Origin: Stenotrophomonas maltophilia
GTDB taxonomy: Bacteria; Pseudomonadota; Gammaproteobacteria; Xanthomonadales; Xanthomonadaceae
NCBI RefSeq assembly: GCF_900186865.1
Contig: NZ_LT906480.1
Coordinates: 4,544,001-4,608,000 of the forward strand
Length of the DNA stretch: 64,000 nucleotides
Reading direction: 5' to 3'
In this document: piece by piece, positions 8,771-18,857 of the stretch
How the letters are laid out: each line of letters begins with the position of its first letter
Position numbering within the stretch: the stretch's first letter is position 1
Translations under genes and position numbers: made by a program
The notes under the pieces: model-generated
The model's database searches: none
Seen by the model: the letters and a program-made list of their open reading frames with translations, nothing else
Told to the model about the DNA's origin: nothing

Positions 8771-9910
8771 TCAGCTCAGATGCTTGCGCCGTGCATGGAT
8801 CCACGGCACCGCGAGCGCCGCGATGGCACCACCGGCGAAGCCGAGGGAAGCCGCAACCGTGGCTGCTTCGACCGCCCCCGGCAGCGCCAGCGCTGCCGCC
8901 ACCAGCAGCAGCGACGGCAGGCCGACGAAGGTGCCCAGGAAGAAATGCCAACGCGGTGACCAGGTATTGAGCTGCAGCAGGCTGACCGGTTGCCAGGCTT
9001 CCGAGGCGGCGTCCTCGGCGATCTTCGCCACCGCCTTGGCCAGGTCCACTTCCGGCAGCGCGCGCCCCTGCCGTGCGGTCGCCAGCAGCTCGGCCACGGC
9101 CTCCACCGGCGGGAAACTGGACGGCCACGCGACCGGCGCCGGCACGCCATACGCGGTCAGCACCGGCACGCTCAGCCACGGCGCCACCAGCGGGCGCATG
9201 CGACGGCGGCCATGCACGCACCAGATCTGTTGCTGCCCATGCGCGGTGACGCTGTACAGCGCCAGTTCGTTGGCCGGCGGGTAGCCGAGCATGGTCACCC
9301 GCGCGGCCAGGCTGTCCTGCCCCATCGCGCGCAGGAAGCCGGGGCGGCTGCGCCCTTCCTGCATCCACGCCAGTCCCAGCGCCCCCACTAGATAGGCCTC
9401 GGCCACGTCCTTGCTGCCAGCGGTGGCGCGTTCGTCGCTGGCCAGGTACCAGGCCAGCGACTTCGGCTCGGCGACATCGTCCAGGCCCCAGCGGCTGTCG
9501 TCTCCCAGCACATGGCGCACCGGCAGGCGCGCGGGAGCGGTTTCGCCACGTTCGCCGGGTTGCAGGAACGGCAGCACGCCCTGGATGAAGGTGGACAGCT
9601 CTATCGCACGCACGCCGTGCCCCTGCCACTCCGGTGGCAGCAGCCCGGCCAGCTGGCCATCGGCGGCCAGCGCATCAAGCCGGGACTTCTGCTCGACCAG
9701 CTTCTGCACCGCCCCCTTCAGCACCACGTTGTCGGGCAGCGCGATCTGCGGCAGGCGATGGCGCGGCGGTGCCAGGTCGACGGTGGCCTCGCCGGTTCCG
9801 GTGTCATCCAGCAGCGCCTCCTGCGGCGGCAAGGTTACGCCCTCGCCTGCTCCACCCTCGGCCAACTCACTGGCGGGTTCGGGCAGTCGTTCGGCGTGGT
9901 CGCTGTGCAT
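8771..9910 (-). CDS. Hypothetical protein with C-terminal membrane anchor
   Basis: A protein of 379 residues from the ATG at 9910; an ATG at 9931 is also possible. The first three quarters look soluble, with acidic N-terminal low-complexity sequence and a central domain of about 250 residues. Two hydrophobic helices close to the C-terminus (near residues 318-340 and 345-368) are followed by a positive tip, RKHLS, which suggests tail anchoring in the inner membrane. The frame stays open upstream only because it crosses a 30-base tandem repeat that is unlikely to be coding. I recognise no family. Confidence 0.65.
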   Translation of the reverse strand: MHSDHAERLPEPASELAEGGAGEGVTLPPQEALLDDTGTGEATVDLAPPRHRLPQIALPDNVVLKGAVQKLVEQKSRLDALAADGQLAGLLPPEWQGHGVRAIELSTFIQGVLPFLQPGERGETAPARLPVRHVLGDDSRWGLDDVAEPKSLAWYLASDERATAGSKDVAEAYLVGALGLAWMQEGRSRPGFLRAMGQDSLAARVTMLGYPPANELALYSVTAHGQQQIWCVHGRRRMRPLVAPWLSVPVLTAYGVPAPVAWPSSFPPVEAVAELLATARQGRALPEVDLAKAVAKIAEDAASEAWQPVSLLQLNTWSPRWHFFLGTFVGLPSLLLVAAALALPGAVEAATVAASLGFAGGAIAALAVPWIHARRKHLS

Positions 9911-10024
9911 GGGCGTTCCGGAAGGTTGCATCGACGGGATGTCGACTGAGGTCCTTGCCGGTAACGGCGAGCGCGTTGCGATATTGAGATGCCGATTCCG
10001 GGAATGTGACCGCAACCACAGTAG

Positions 10025-10043
10025 ATCCATGCCATGCGTGGAT
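10025..10043. repeat. ATCCATGCCATGCGTGGAT palindrome
   Basis: A near-palindrome preceded by GTAG at 10021. A close relative, ATCCACGCATGGCGTGGAT, stands at 17704-17722. They form a separate subfamily of the GTAG-associated palindromes and lie here in the non-coding stretch between two minus-strand genes. Confidence 0.6.
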
Positions 10044-10059
10044 GCACTTCTGTGCCGAC

Positions 10060-10160
10060 CAACGGTCGGCACCCACCGGAGATGGCCGTCAACGGTCGGC
10101 ACCCACCGGGGTTGGCGGTCAGCGGTCGGCACCCACCCGGGATGGCGGTCAGCGGTCGCC
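10060..10160. repeat. 30-base tandem repeat, about 3.4 copies
   Basis: Units of exactly 30 bases begin at 10060, 10090, 10120 and 10150, each starting C(A/G)(A/G)CGGTCGGCACCCACC and ending TGGCNGT. The core matches half of the dispersed palindrome GTGCCGACCAACGGTCGGCAC, so the array probably grew from such an element. Because 30 is a multiple of three, it leaves open frames that look like repeated peptides but lack other coding signs. Confidence 0.8.
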
Positions 10161-10167
10161 CCCCCCC

Positions 10168-10190
10168 TGCCGGCCAGCGGCCGGCACTAC
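10168..10190. repeat. SMAG palindrome
   Basis: TGCCGGCCAGCGGCCGGCAC followed by TAC, the same orientation class as the element ending at 1751. It lies just after the stop of the minus-strand lipoprotein gene at 10193, where a hairpin could protect or end that transcript. Confidence 0.8.
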
Positions 10191-10192
10191 CC

Positions 10193-10798
10193 CTATTCCG
10201 TTTTGTCAGGTGCCCATTGTTTCAGGAACGCGCTCACCCGTGCCGGCTGGAAGGCTTCGCCCCTGCGCAGTTCGCCGGTGGCCTGCGACACCAGCAGTCC
10301 GCCATCGGCATCGAGCACCAGCAGGTGCGGGTAGTCGCGCTCCATCACCGGGAACTGGGCGAAGAAGGCGGTGTTGGGCTGCTCGTCGCTGGCGTTGACC
10401 TTCACCCACACGTAGTGGGCATCGCGGAAGCGACGCAGGTCGCCGTTGCCTTCCACGACGTCGTCCAGCGCCCGGCAGCGCTCGCAGGCGGCGTTGCCGA
10501 CCTCCAGCAGGATGCGCTTCTTGCCCCGCTGGGCTTCCACCTTGGCGGTGGCCAGATCATCGGCGGGGTTGCGGGCCGGGTCGAACTGCGCACCGAGCCC
10601 GGCGATGGCGGCGATGTCTGCCGCCACCGGGGTGTTGCCCGAGGCCACCGGTTCGCTGGGGTCAGCGACCGGTGGCTCGGTGGGTCGGGTATCCAGGGGC
10701 TGCGTGGGCTCGGCGGTGGCAGGCGGTTGCGGTTGGGAACAGGCGCCGATCAGCGCCGCACAGACCACCACTACCGCAGTACCGAGCTTGCTACGCAT
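10193..10798 (-). CDS. Thioredoxin-fold lipoprotein with CERC motif
   Basis: A protein of 201 residues with a lipoprotein signal ending LIGAC (Cys20) and a Pro/Thr-rich spacer to about residue 55. A thioredoxin-like domain follows, with strand RILLEVGNA and a CERC pair at Cys105 and Cys108 in the position of the active-site CxxC. A cis-proline candidate lies in ERDYPHLLV. It is probably an envelope-anchored thiol reductase or a redox-dependent folding helper. It sits 19 bases downstream of the POT transporter in the same direction, so the two may share a transcript. Confidence 0.78.
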   Translation of the reverse strand: MRSKLGTAVVVVCAALIGACSQPQPPATAEPTQPLDTRPTEPPVADPSEPVASGNTPVAADIAAIAGLGAQFDPARNPADDLATAKVEAQRGKKRILLEVGNAACERCRALDDVVEGNGDLRRFRDAHYVWVKVNASDEQPNTAFFAQFPVMERDYPHLLVLDADGGLLVSQATGELRRGEAFQPARVSAFLKQWAPDKTE

Positions 10799-10817
10799 GC
10801 CTTCTACCCTCCCATCA

Positions 10818-12317
<1,500 letters not shown>

Positions 12318-12498
12318 GCGGATTTCCTGGTTCGGTGGATGACGAGCACGTCCGCTGTGCAGTTGGAGCAACGCGCGAGGATCACCGACTTCTGGCGTTC
12401 ACGTCAAATACACGCCGTTTGAGGCAGGTGCCAGCCTGCTCGCTGAACTTGCATCTGAAACGATCCAGCCGCCGGCCGCGATCCAAGCTGAATACGGA

Positions 12499-13374
12499 TC
12501 AGGCCTGTTCGGCCGGGGGCGCGGCCTGCAGGCTGGTGCGCACCTGGAACAGCTCGGGGAAGAAGGTCAGCTCCAGTGCCTTGGCCAGGAAGCCCACGCC
12601 GGACGAGCCACCGGTGCCGCGCTTGAAGCCGATCACCCGCATCACCGTGCGCATGTGGCGGAAGCGCCACAGCTGGAAGGCGGTCTCCAGGTCCACCAGG
12701 TCCTCGCACAGCGCGTACTCGCGCCAGTAGCGGTCGGTGTCCTGGTAGATGCGTTCGAAGACCGGCTGCAGGGCGTCGTCGGCTACGTGCGGCTGGGTCC
12801 AGTCGTGGGCCTCGTAGACCGCCGGCACGGCATGGCCGAAGCGGGCCAGGTACTTCAGGAATTCCTCGTACAGACTGGGCGCCTCCAGCACGGTGCGCAG
12901 CTGCGCCTGCCCGGCCGGGTCGTGCTCGAACACCTGCAGCATCTGCGCGTTCTTGTTGCCCAGCAGGAACTCGATGTAGCGGTACTGCAGCGACTGGAAG
13001 CCCGACGACGGGCCCAGCACGTCGCGGAAGCCCATGTATTCGGAAGGGGTCAGTGTTTCCAGCACCGACCACTGCTCGGTCAGCTGGCGCAGCACCTGCT
13101 TGCTGCGCGCCAGCACCTTGCGGCACTGCCAGACTTCATCGCGCTGCAGGAAGCCGATTGCGGCACGCAGCTCATGGCCCAGCAGCTTCAGCCACAGCTC
13201 CGAGGTCTGGTGCTGGATGATGAAGAGCATCTCGTCATGGTGCGGCGGGCTGGACAGCGGCTGCTGCGCGCTGAGCAGCTGGTCCAGCCGCAGGTAGCCG
13301 CCGTAGGTGAGGCGTCCCTGCAGGTCGGTGTGGATGCCGGCTTCGAGATCGCGTTGGTTGTTGTCGACGGACAT
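12499..13374 (-). CDS. kynA: Tryptophan 2,3-dioxygenase
   Basis: The first step of tryptophan catabolism to N-formylkynurenine; a haem enzyme of the cytoplasm. The start at 13374 gives 291 residues, near the family norm. Characteristic segments are [32 protein letters not shown] with the distal-side histidine region, [13 protein letters not shown] with the proximal haem-ligand His, and [10 protein letters not shown]. No kynurenine-pathway partner genes are next to it in this window. It also goes by the symbol tdo2/kynA. Confidence 0.95.
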
Positions 13375-13709
13375 GGGCGGGACCAGATCGGGGGCGGCAA
13401 GGGTAGCGCGTTGCCGCCGCGCTGGCAGCCGCCGGGTCCATACCGGGGCGTGCGGTTGGCCGTGGAGCATCGGCCGATCCCAGGCCTGCGCGTGGAACCG
13501 TCCAGGCCGTTGTACTGGCGGTCAGCCAGAGGCGTATTCTGATGCTTTGCAGCAACGACTGAATACGTTGTTGTTATTGGCCCCCCACCCGCCGGCAGGG
13601 GTAAAACAGGGCGTTACCGTGTTGCGGCGCAGGAAGGCTATTCCGTACGCGTTCCTTAACATGGCGATTCATATCATTTGTAACTTCTCTGTCGAAGGTG
13701 CAGTACGCA

Positions 13710-14792
13710 ATGACGGTTGCCGCTGAATTCAAGATCGAATACCTGCAGTACCTGGACACGGACGGCAAACTCGTCCGCGATGACCTGCCCGCGTCGCTGC
13801 GCGACCCCAAGGTCCTGGTACCGCTGTTCAAGCAGATGCTGTTCGTACGTACGTTCGACAGCAAATCCATCGCACTGCAGCGCACCGGCAAGCTCGGCAC
13901 CTATGCCGCCTGCCTGGGCCACGAAGCCGCACACGTGGGTATCGGCGCGGCGATGCAGAAGGACGACGTGTTCGCGCCTTCGTACCGCGAGTATGGCGCG
14001 ATGTTCATGCGTGGCGTGCGCCCGCACGACGTGCTGATGTACTGGGGCGGCGACGAACGCGGCAACGATTACGGCGGCAACGCGGCCAAGGACTTCCCGT
14101 TCTGCGTGCCGATCTCCACCCAGTGCCTACATGCCGCAGGCGCCGCGCTGAAGTTCAAGCTCAACAAGGAACCGCAGATCGCGGTGGCGGTGTGCGGCGA
14201 CGGCGGCAGCTCCAAGACCGACTTCTACGCAGCACTGAATTCGGCCGGCGCCTACAAGCTCCCGCTGATCCTGTGCATCGTCAACAACGGTTGGGCCATC
14301 TCGGTTCCGCGTTCGGCCCAGACCGGTGCCGAAACACTGGCGCAGAAGGGCCTGGCCGGTGGCCTGCACTGCCTGCAGGTGGACGGCAACGACCTGATCG
14401 CGGTGCTGGCGGCCATGGAGCAGGCGCGCGAACGTGCGCTGGCCGGCGACGGCGGCACCGTGCTGGAACTGATGACCTACCGCCTGTCCGACCACACCAC
14501 CGCCGATGACGCGCGCCGCTACCGCGACGACGCCGAAGTGAAGGATGCCTGGCAGCGCGAGCCGATGCTGCGCCTGCGCAAGTACCTGATCAACGCCGGT
14601 GTGTGGAGCGAAGAAGAGGAAACCGCCTGGGTCGCCGAGTGCGGCACGCGCGTGGACGAGGAAGTGAACCTGTACCTCAACACGCCGGTGCAGCCGGTCG
14701 AGGCGATGTTCGACTTCCTGTATGCCGATCCGCCGCCGGACCTGCTGGCCCAGCGTGCCCAGGCGATCGCCCTGGAGAAGCGCCATGGATGA
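13710..14792 (+). CDS. 2-oxoacid (pyruvate-type) dehydrogenase E1 component, alpha subunit
   Basis: The thiamine-diphosphate-binding half of an alpha2beta2 E1 enzyme that decarboxylates a 2-oxoacid and loads the lipoyl group of E2. The ATG at 13710 has GAAGG nine bases upstream and gives 360 residues; a GTG four codons earlier is less likely. The TPP motif runs from GDGG at residue 163 to NN at 192-193, the standard spacing. It heads the cluster E1alpha-E1beta-SH3-E2. Similarity to both pyruvate and branched-chain E1 alpha chains leaves the substrate open; no E3 gene is in the cluster. Confidence 0.9.
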   Translation: MTVAAEFKIEYLQYLDTDGKLVRDDLPASLRDPKVLVPLFKQMLFVRTFDSKSIALQRTGKLGTYAACLGHEAAHVGIGAAMQKDDVFAPSYREYGAMFMRGVRPHDVLMYWGGDERGNDYGGNAAKDFPFCVPISTQCLHAAGAALKFKLNKEPQIAVAVCGDGGSSKTDFYAALNSAGAYKLPLILCIVNNGWAISVPRSAQTGAETLAQKGLAGGLHCLQVDGNDLIAVLAAMEQARERALAGDGGTVLELMTYRLSDHTTADDARRYRDDAEVKDAWQREPMLRLRKYLINAGVWSEEEETAWVAECGTRVDEEVNLYLNTPVQPVEAMFDFLYADPPPDLLAQRAQAIALEKRHG

Positions 14793-14865
14793 GATCAAGA
14801 ACGGCGCGCCCGGCGCGCACACCAACGCCGCCGACAGCGCTGCTGTCGCGCGCGGAGATGACAGC

Positions 14866-15852
14866 ATGACCACCACCCCGATCACCCTCATCGAAGCCAT
14901 CACCCAGGCGCTGGCCTGGGAGCTGGAACACGACCCGTCGGTGCTGGTGCTGGGCGAAGACGTGGGCGTCAACGGCGGCGTGTTCCGCGCCACTGCCGGT
15001 CTGCAGCAGCGCTTCGGTTCGGACCGCATCCTCGACACCCCGCTGGATGAAACCACCATCGCCGGCCTGACGATTGGTCTTGCCGCGCAGGGCATGAAGC
15101 CGGTGGCCGAAGCCCAGTTCGACGGCTTCATGTACCCGATGGTCGACCATATCGTCTGCCACGCCGCACGCCTGCGTTACCGCACGCGTGGCCGCCTGCA
15201 CTGCCCGATGGTGCTGCGCGTGCCGTGGGGCGGTGGCATCCGCGCGCCGGAACACCACAGCGAAGCCAACGAGGCGATCTTCACCAACGTGCCGGGCCTG
15301 CGCGTGGTGCTGCCGTCGTCGCCGCAGCGTGCCTACGGCCTGCTGCTGGCCGCGATCCGCGAGCCGGATCCGGTGATCTACATGGAGCCCAAGCGCATCT
15401 ACCGCCAGTACAAGGAAGTGGTCGTCAACGACGGCGAAGCCTTGCCGCTGGACGTCTGCTTCGTGCTGCGCGACGGCACCGACGTGACCCTGGTGACCTG
15501 GGGCGCACAGGTGAAGGAAGCGCTGGAAGCGGCCGACAAGCTGGCCGGCGAAGGCATCAGTGCCGAAGTCATCGACGTGGCCACGCTGCGTCCGCTGGAC
15601 TTCGCCACCATCGCCGAATCGGTGGCCAAGACCGGCCGCTGCGTGATCGTGCAGGAGGCCCCGAAGACCGCGGGCTTCGGCGCCGAGATCGCCGCGCGCC
15701 TGGCCGAGGAATCGATCTACGACCTGCTGGCCCCGGTCGAGCGCGTCACTGGCTACGACACCCACATTCCGCTGTTCCGCCTGGAAATGAAGTACCTGCC
15801 GAGCGTTGAGCGGATCGTGGCTGCGGCCAAGCGCGCGGTGGCGGCCGGCTGA
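14866..15852 (+). CDS. 2-oxoacid dehydrogenase E1 component, beta subunit
   Basis: The partner of the alpha subunit in the E1 tetramer. The ATG at 14866 has a good GGAG eight bases upstream and gives 328 residues, normal for E1 beta. An in-frame ATG at 14785 that overlaps the alpha stop would add 27 residues without conserved sequence and cannot be excluded. Conserved segments are VLGEDVGVNGGVFRAT, FGSDRILDTPLDE and RVPWGGGIRAPEHHSE, with histidines near the active site. The C-terminal transketolase-like domain includes VTLVTWGAQV and RCVIVQEAPKTAGFG. Confidence 0.93.
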   Translation: MTTTPITLIEAITQALAWELEHDPSVLVLGEDVGVNGGVFRATAGLQQRFGSDRILDTPLDETTIAGLTIGLAAQGMKPVAEAQFDGFMYPMVDHIVCHAARLRYRTRGRLHCPMVLRVPWGGGIRAPEHHSEANEAIFTNVPGLRVVLPSSPQRAYGLLLAAIREPDPVIYMEPKRIYRQYKEVVVNDGEALPLDVCFVLRDGTDVTLVTWGAQVKEALEAADKLAGEGISAEVIDVATLRPLDFATIAESVAKTGRCVIVQEAPKTAGFGAEIAARLAEESIYDLLAPVERVTGYDTHIPLFRLEMKYLPSVERIVAAAKRAVAAG

Positions 15853-15853
15853 C

Positions 15854-16207
15854 ATGCGGGCCCGCCTTCTGGGGGCTTACCGCAGCCAGTATCCCAACCC
15901 GCTCCGGTTCCACACCGGCCAGATCGTCGAAGTAGGTGTCCGTGACGAGGAATGGCCGGCGTTTGCCTGGGTACGCACCAACGATGGGCGCGCTGGATGG
16001 GCGCCCATCGCCTGGTTGCAGCTGCTGGACGAGGGTCGCGCCGAAGCGCTGTGCGACTACGACGCCCGCGAGCTGGATGTGGAAAGCGGCGAGATGGTGA
16101 AGCTTCATCACGAACACGGCGGGTGGTGGTGGTCCGAGCGCGCCAATGGCGCGACGGGTTGGCTGCCGGCCCGCGAACTGGAACTGCTGGAAGAGAACTG
16201 CAAATGA
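15854..16207 (+). CDS. Tandem SH3-domain protein inside the dehydrogenase operon
   Basis: A cytoplasmic-looking protein of 117 residues made of two SH3-type barrels. The second is the clearer one: ALCDYDARELDVESGE, then GGWWWSERANGATGWLP and a final ELELLEENCK, close to the eukaryote-like ALYDY...GWxP pattern. The first (about 5-58) has a related WVRTNDGRAGWAP. There is no signal peptide. It starts two bases after the E1 beta stop, and its own stop overlaps the E2 start as ATGA. Such tight coupling suggests a role with the complex, perhaps binding the proline-rich linker of E2; that is inference. Confidence 0.8.
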   Translation: MRARLLGAYRSQYPNPLRFHTGQIVEVGVRDEEWPAFAWVRTNDGRAGWAPIAWLQLLDEGRAEALCDYDARELDVESGEMVKLHHEHGGWWWSERANGATGWLPARELELLEENCK

Positions 16208-17601
16208 GCCAGACCAAGAACTTCAACCTGCCCGACCTGGGCGAAGGCCTGCCGGACGCGACCATCGTCGAGTGGTTCGTCAAGGAAGGCGATGTGATCA
16301 AGCTGGACGAGCCGCTGGTCTCGATGGAGACCGCCAAGGCCGTGGTGGAAGTGCCCTCGCCGTTCTCCGGCAAGGTGCTGAAGCTGTCCGGCGGTGCCGG
16401 CGACATCATCCCGACCGGCTCGGTGCTGGCCAGCTTCGAACTGGACCCGAACCTGCCGCAGCGTGCCGATGGCCAGGACACCGGCCACAGCCATGGTCAT
16501 GCCGCACCGGCCGCGCCGGCTGCCGCACCGACCCCGCCGCCGCTTCCCACTGCTGCCGCACCGGTGGCCGCAGAAGAAGCCAAGCCCGCCGCTGCCGAGC
16601 GCGATGATGCCGGCACCGTGGTCGGCGCCATGCAGAGCTCCAACGCCGTGCACGCCGAGCAGGCGCTGGCCGTCGGTGGCGTCAAGGCCGTGCCGGCCGT
16701 GCGTGCGATGGCGCGCAAGCTGGGCGTGGACCTGAGCCGCGTGGCCGCTACCGGCACCGATGGCGCGGTCACCATGGCCGACGTCAAGCAGGCCGCCGCC
16801 AACGGCACCGCCAAGCTCGGCGCTGCTCCGGCACCGGTTGCCGCTGCTGCCTATGCCGCGCCGGCCCCGGCGCAGGTGTCTGCCCCGGTGCAGAGCGAAG
16901 CCCGCACCCCGCTGTCCGCCGCCGGCAAGCCGATGCGTACCCAGCCGCCGGGCGTGGTCGCCAAGGGCCAGCCGGAACCGCTGAAGGGCGTGCGCCGCAA
17001 CATGGCACGCGTGATGGCCGATGCGCACAGCAAGGTGGTGCCGACCACGCTGAACGACGACGCCGACATCCACGCCTGGCTGCCGGGCAACGACGTCACC
17101 GCGCGCCTGGTGCGTTCGATCGTGGTCGCCGCGCAGAAGGTGCCGGCGATGAACGCCTGGTTCGACGGTGAAGCGCTGACCCGCACCCTGCACGCACAGG
17201 TGGACATCGGCATCGCCGTGGACACCGACGACGGCCTGTTCGTGCCGGCCCTGCGCAATGCCGACATGCTGGATGCACGTGGCATCCGCGAAGGCGTCAA
17301 CCGCCTGCGCGAGCAGGTGGAATCGCGTTCGATCGCCGCCTCGGAACTGAGCGGCTACACCATCTCGCTGTCCAACTTCGGCATGTTCGCCGGCCGCTAC
17401 GCGACCCCGGTCGTGGTGCCGCCGTGCGTGGCCATCGTCGGTGCCGGCCGTGCCCGCCACCAGATGACCCCGGTGATGGGCGGCGTGGAAGCGCACAAGG
17501 TGATCCCGCTGTCGGTCACCTTCGACCACCGCGCGGCCACCGGCGGCGAAGCGGCGCGCTTCCTGCGCGCAATGATGGACGACCTGGCGCTGGCCAGCTG
17601 A
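16204..17601 (+). CDS. Dihydrolipoamide acyltransferase (E2) of the 2-oxoacid dehydrogenase complex
   Basis: The core subunit, 465 residues. It has a lipoyl domain (residues 1-80, lipoylated Lys45 in METAK), an Ala/Pro-rich linker with HSHGH, and a peripheral-subunit-binding domain from about 160 (VPAVRAMARKLGVDL). A second Ala/Pro linker and the acyltransferase domain follow (about 255-465). The active-site segment reads TFDHRAATGGEAARF: His442 is present, but the Asp normally four residues later is Thr446. Similar variants occur in some E2 chains, so this may be a subgroup feature and not damage. It has one lipoyl domain only. Confidence 0.93.
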   Translation: MSQTKNFNLPDLGEGLPDATIVEWFVKEGDVIKLDEPLVSMETAKAVVEVPSPFSGKVLKLSGGAGDIIPTGSVLASFELDPNLPQRADGQDTGHSHGHAAPAAPAAAPTPPPLPTAAAPVAAEEAKPAAAERDDAGTVVGAMQSSNAVHAEQALAVGGVKAVPAVRAMARKLGVDLSRVAATGTDGAVTMADVKQAAANGTAKLGAAPAPVAAAAYAAPAPAQVSAPVQSEARTPLSAAGKPMRTQPPGVVAKGQPEPLKGVRRNMARVMADAHSKVVPTTLNDDADIHAWLPGNDVTARLVRSIVVAAQKVPAMNAWFDGEALTRTLHAQVDIGIAVDTDDGLFVPALRNADMLDARGIREGVNRLREQVESRSIAASELSGYTISLSNFGMFAGRYATPVVVPPCVAIVGAGRARHQMTPVMGGVEAHKVIPLSVTFDHRAATGGEAARFLRAMMDDLALAS

Positions 17602-17616
17602 TCGGCCACCTGACCG

Positions 17617-17641
17617 GTAGGTGCCAACCGTTGGTTGGCAC
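17617..17641. repeat. GTAG palindrome, GTGCCAACCGTTGGTTGGCAC type
   Basis: GTAG followed by a near-perfect palindrome that differs in core from the CCGGCC type. It stands 16 bases after the E2 stop, just before a Rho-independent terminator. A related element, GTGCCAACC..GGTTGGCAC, is at 22472. Confidence 0.75.
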
Positions 17642-17653
17642 ATGACTTGGAGA

Positions 17654-17682
17654 AAACGCCGGGCATTGCCCGGCGTTTTTTT
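17654..17682 (+). terminator. Rho-independent terminator of the dehydrogenase operon
   Basis: AACGCCGGGCATTGCCCGGCGTT with a stem of about ten base pairs, followed by a run of seven T. It is placed 53 bases after the E2 stop and is the clearest classical terminator in this part of the window. Confidence 0.92.
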
Positions 17683-17703
17683 GTGCCTGCTCCGTCGCGC
17701 TCC

Positions 17704-17722
17704 ATCCACGCATGGCGTGGAT
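17704..17722. repeat. ATCCACGCATGGCGTGGAT palindrome
   Basis: An ATCCACGC/GCGTGGAT stem with a three-base centre, the sister of the element at 10025-10043. It marks the border between the dehydrogenase operon and the lower-GC orphan gene downstream. Confidence 0.6.
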
Positions 17723-17837
17723 CCACTGGGCTCTCCGACCGTCGGTCGAAAGCGCAACGGAGCATTTTGAGAATAGTTGAATGGATTCCCAATAGCAGCT
17801 CGATAGCATTGAGCCTCTCTGCAGACGTCGAACTTCC

Positions 17838-18821
17838 GTGATTGAGACACCACCCACACTCGAAGAATTCATGAAGGCGGGCAATGATTTTTTCCGCGCC
17901 TCTCCATTCTTCCTACGGTTGACGAGGGATGAGGATCCGTCAGACACGAACTGGGTCCTTGGCATCATCTTCCTGCGCTGGCTCGCCCGAAATCACGCTC
18001 TCCTTGACGCATCAGTCGGCTCTACGGTGGCAGCCGCCCCCTCGCCGACAGACACCCTGGCATGCATCGAAGCTGCCTTCCAGGACGAAATCCCCGGTGC
18101 TGCGTTCGACCCGGAATTGCTGGAGTTCACCGTTCGCTACTTCTGCATGGCCGGTCCCTACTTTTCGGACTTCTTCTCGTTGTTCCCCCAAGACGCCATG
18201 CCTTCGCCGGACGCCATGTGGGACAAACAGGAGCAGGTGTACGCAATTATCGACTCCCGTCTGCGGTCATGGCGCAACGGCGAGCCAATCGTCCGCGCGG
18301 TCATCCCCAATGCCGATCAACAAGGACATGCCAAACCGTCTACGCCGCTGGACGCTGACGTCTGGATCACGACGCTGGCAACGCTATCGGATGCTGCGGT
18401 CACTCACGAAGGTTGCTGGGCATACGCCGACCACTTCTACAGGGCTCTGACGACACCAGCATCAGTAGAAGTCGTCCTGGCGGTCATGAGGGAGTTCCTT
18501 CGGAACCCGCCACATGACGCGTCGATCATGTGTGCAGCGGAGAACTTCCTGTCGGATATTCCGCTCTCCCGCTACATCAAAGCGTATTCCATCCTCGCGC
18601 CTGACCTCTTGGACGTCTCTTCAGATGCCGCGCTCAATCTCTTCAATTATCCAGGTTGTGAATTGACGCCACGTCAGGTCCGGCAGTTCATCAAGGAGCT
18701 CAGGCGGTGCCACCCCGAGCGCGATGTGGTCGGAGAACTGGCCCAGCTGGCCATTGCATGGAATTCGGAAGACGACGAGACATTTTCAATCGTCATCGAA
18801 GCAGCGCAGAAGCAAGGGTAG
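17838..18821 (+). CDS. Hypothetical protein, lower GC than neighbours
   Basis: A protein of 327 residues from a GTG start at 17838. It is soluble, rich in aromatic residues and acidic, without signal peptide or membrane helix; most of it looks helical. I recognise no domain. Codon use is visibly less GC-biased than in the E1/E2 genes, and it stands alone between repeats, so recent acquisition is plausible. The TAG stop is part of a GTAG that begins a palindrome. Confidence 0.7.
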   Translation: MIETPPTLEEFMKAGNDFFRASPFFLRLTRDEDPSDTNWVLGIIFLRWLARNHALLDASVGSTVAAAPSPTDTLACIEAAFQDEIPGAAFDPELLEFTVRYFCMAGPYFSDFFSLFPQDAMPSPDAMWDKQEQVYAIIDSRLRSWRNGEPIVRAVIPNADQQGHAKPSTPLDADVWITTLATLSDAAVTHEGCWAYADHFYRALTTPASVEVVLAVMREFLRNPPHDASIMCAAENFLSDIPLSRYIKAYSILAPDLLDVSSDAALNLFNYPGCELTPRQVRQFIKELRRCHPERDVVGELAQLAIAWNSEDDETFSIVIEAAQKQG

Positions 18822-18848
18822 TTCCAGGAGCCGGCACGTGCCGGCTCC
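18818..18848. repeat. GTAG element with a perfect 22-base palindrome
   Basis: GTAG (its last three bases are the stop codon of the 17838 gene) and then GGAGCCGGCACGTGCCGGCT followed by CC, a perfect palindrome at 18827-18848. It lies nine bases before the convergent VOC gene's stop, so it can serve as a shared terminator-like hairpin. Confidence 0.8.
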
Positions 18849-18857
18849 CTCCCTGAA

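Noticed and set aside
9911..10132. An N-terminal extension of the 8771 gene with WVPTV repeats
   Set aside because: The extension is a translation of the 30-base tandem repeat and a dispersed palindrome; the ATG at 9910 gives a normal start without it.
16108..17859. A 583-residue frame opposite the E2 gene
   Set aside because: His/Arg/Gly-rich antisense shadow of the Ala/Pro-rich E2 gene, running on through a terminator and repeats.
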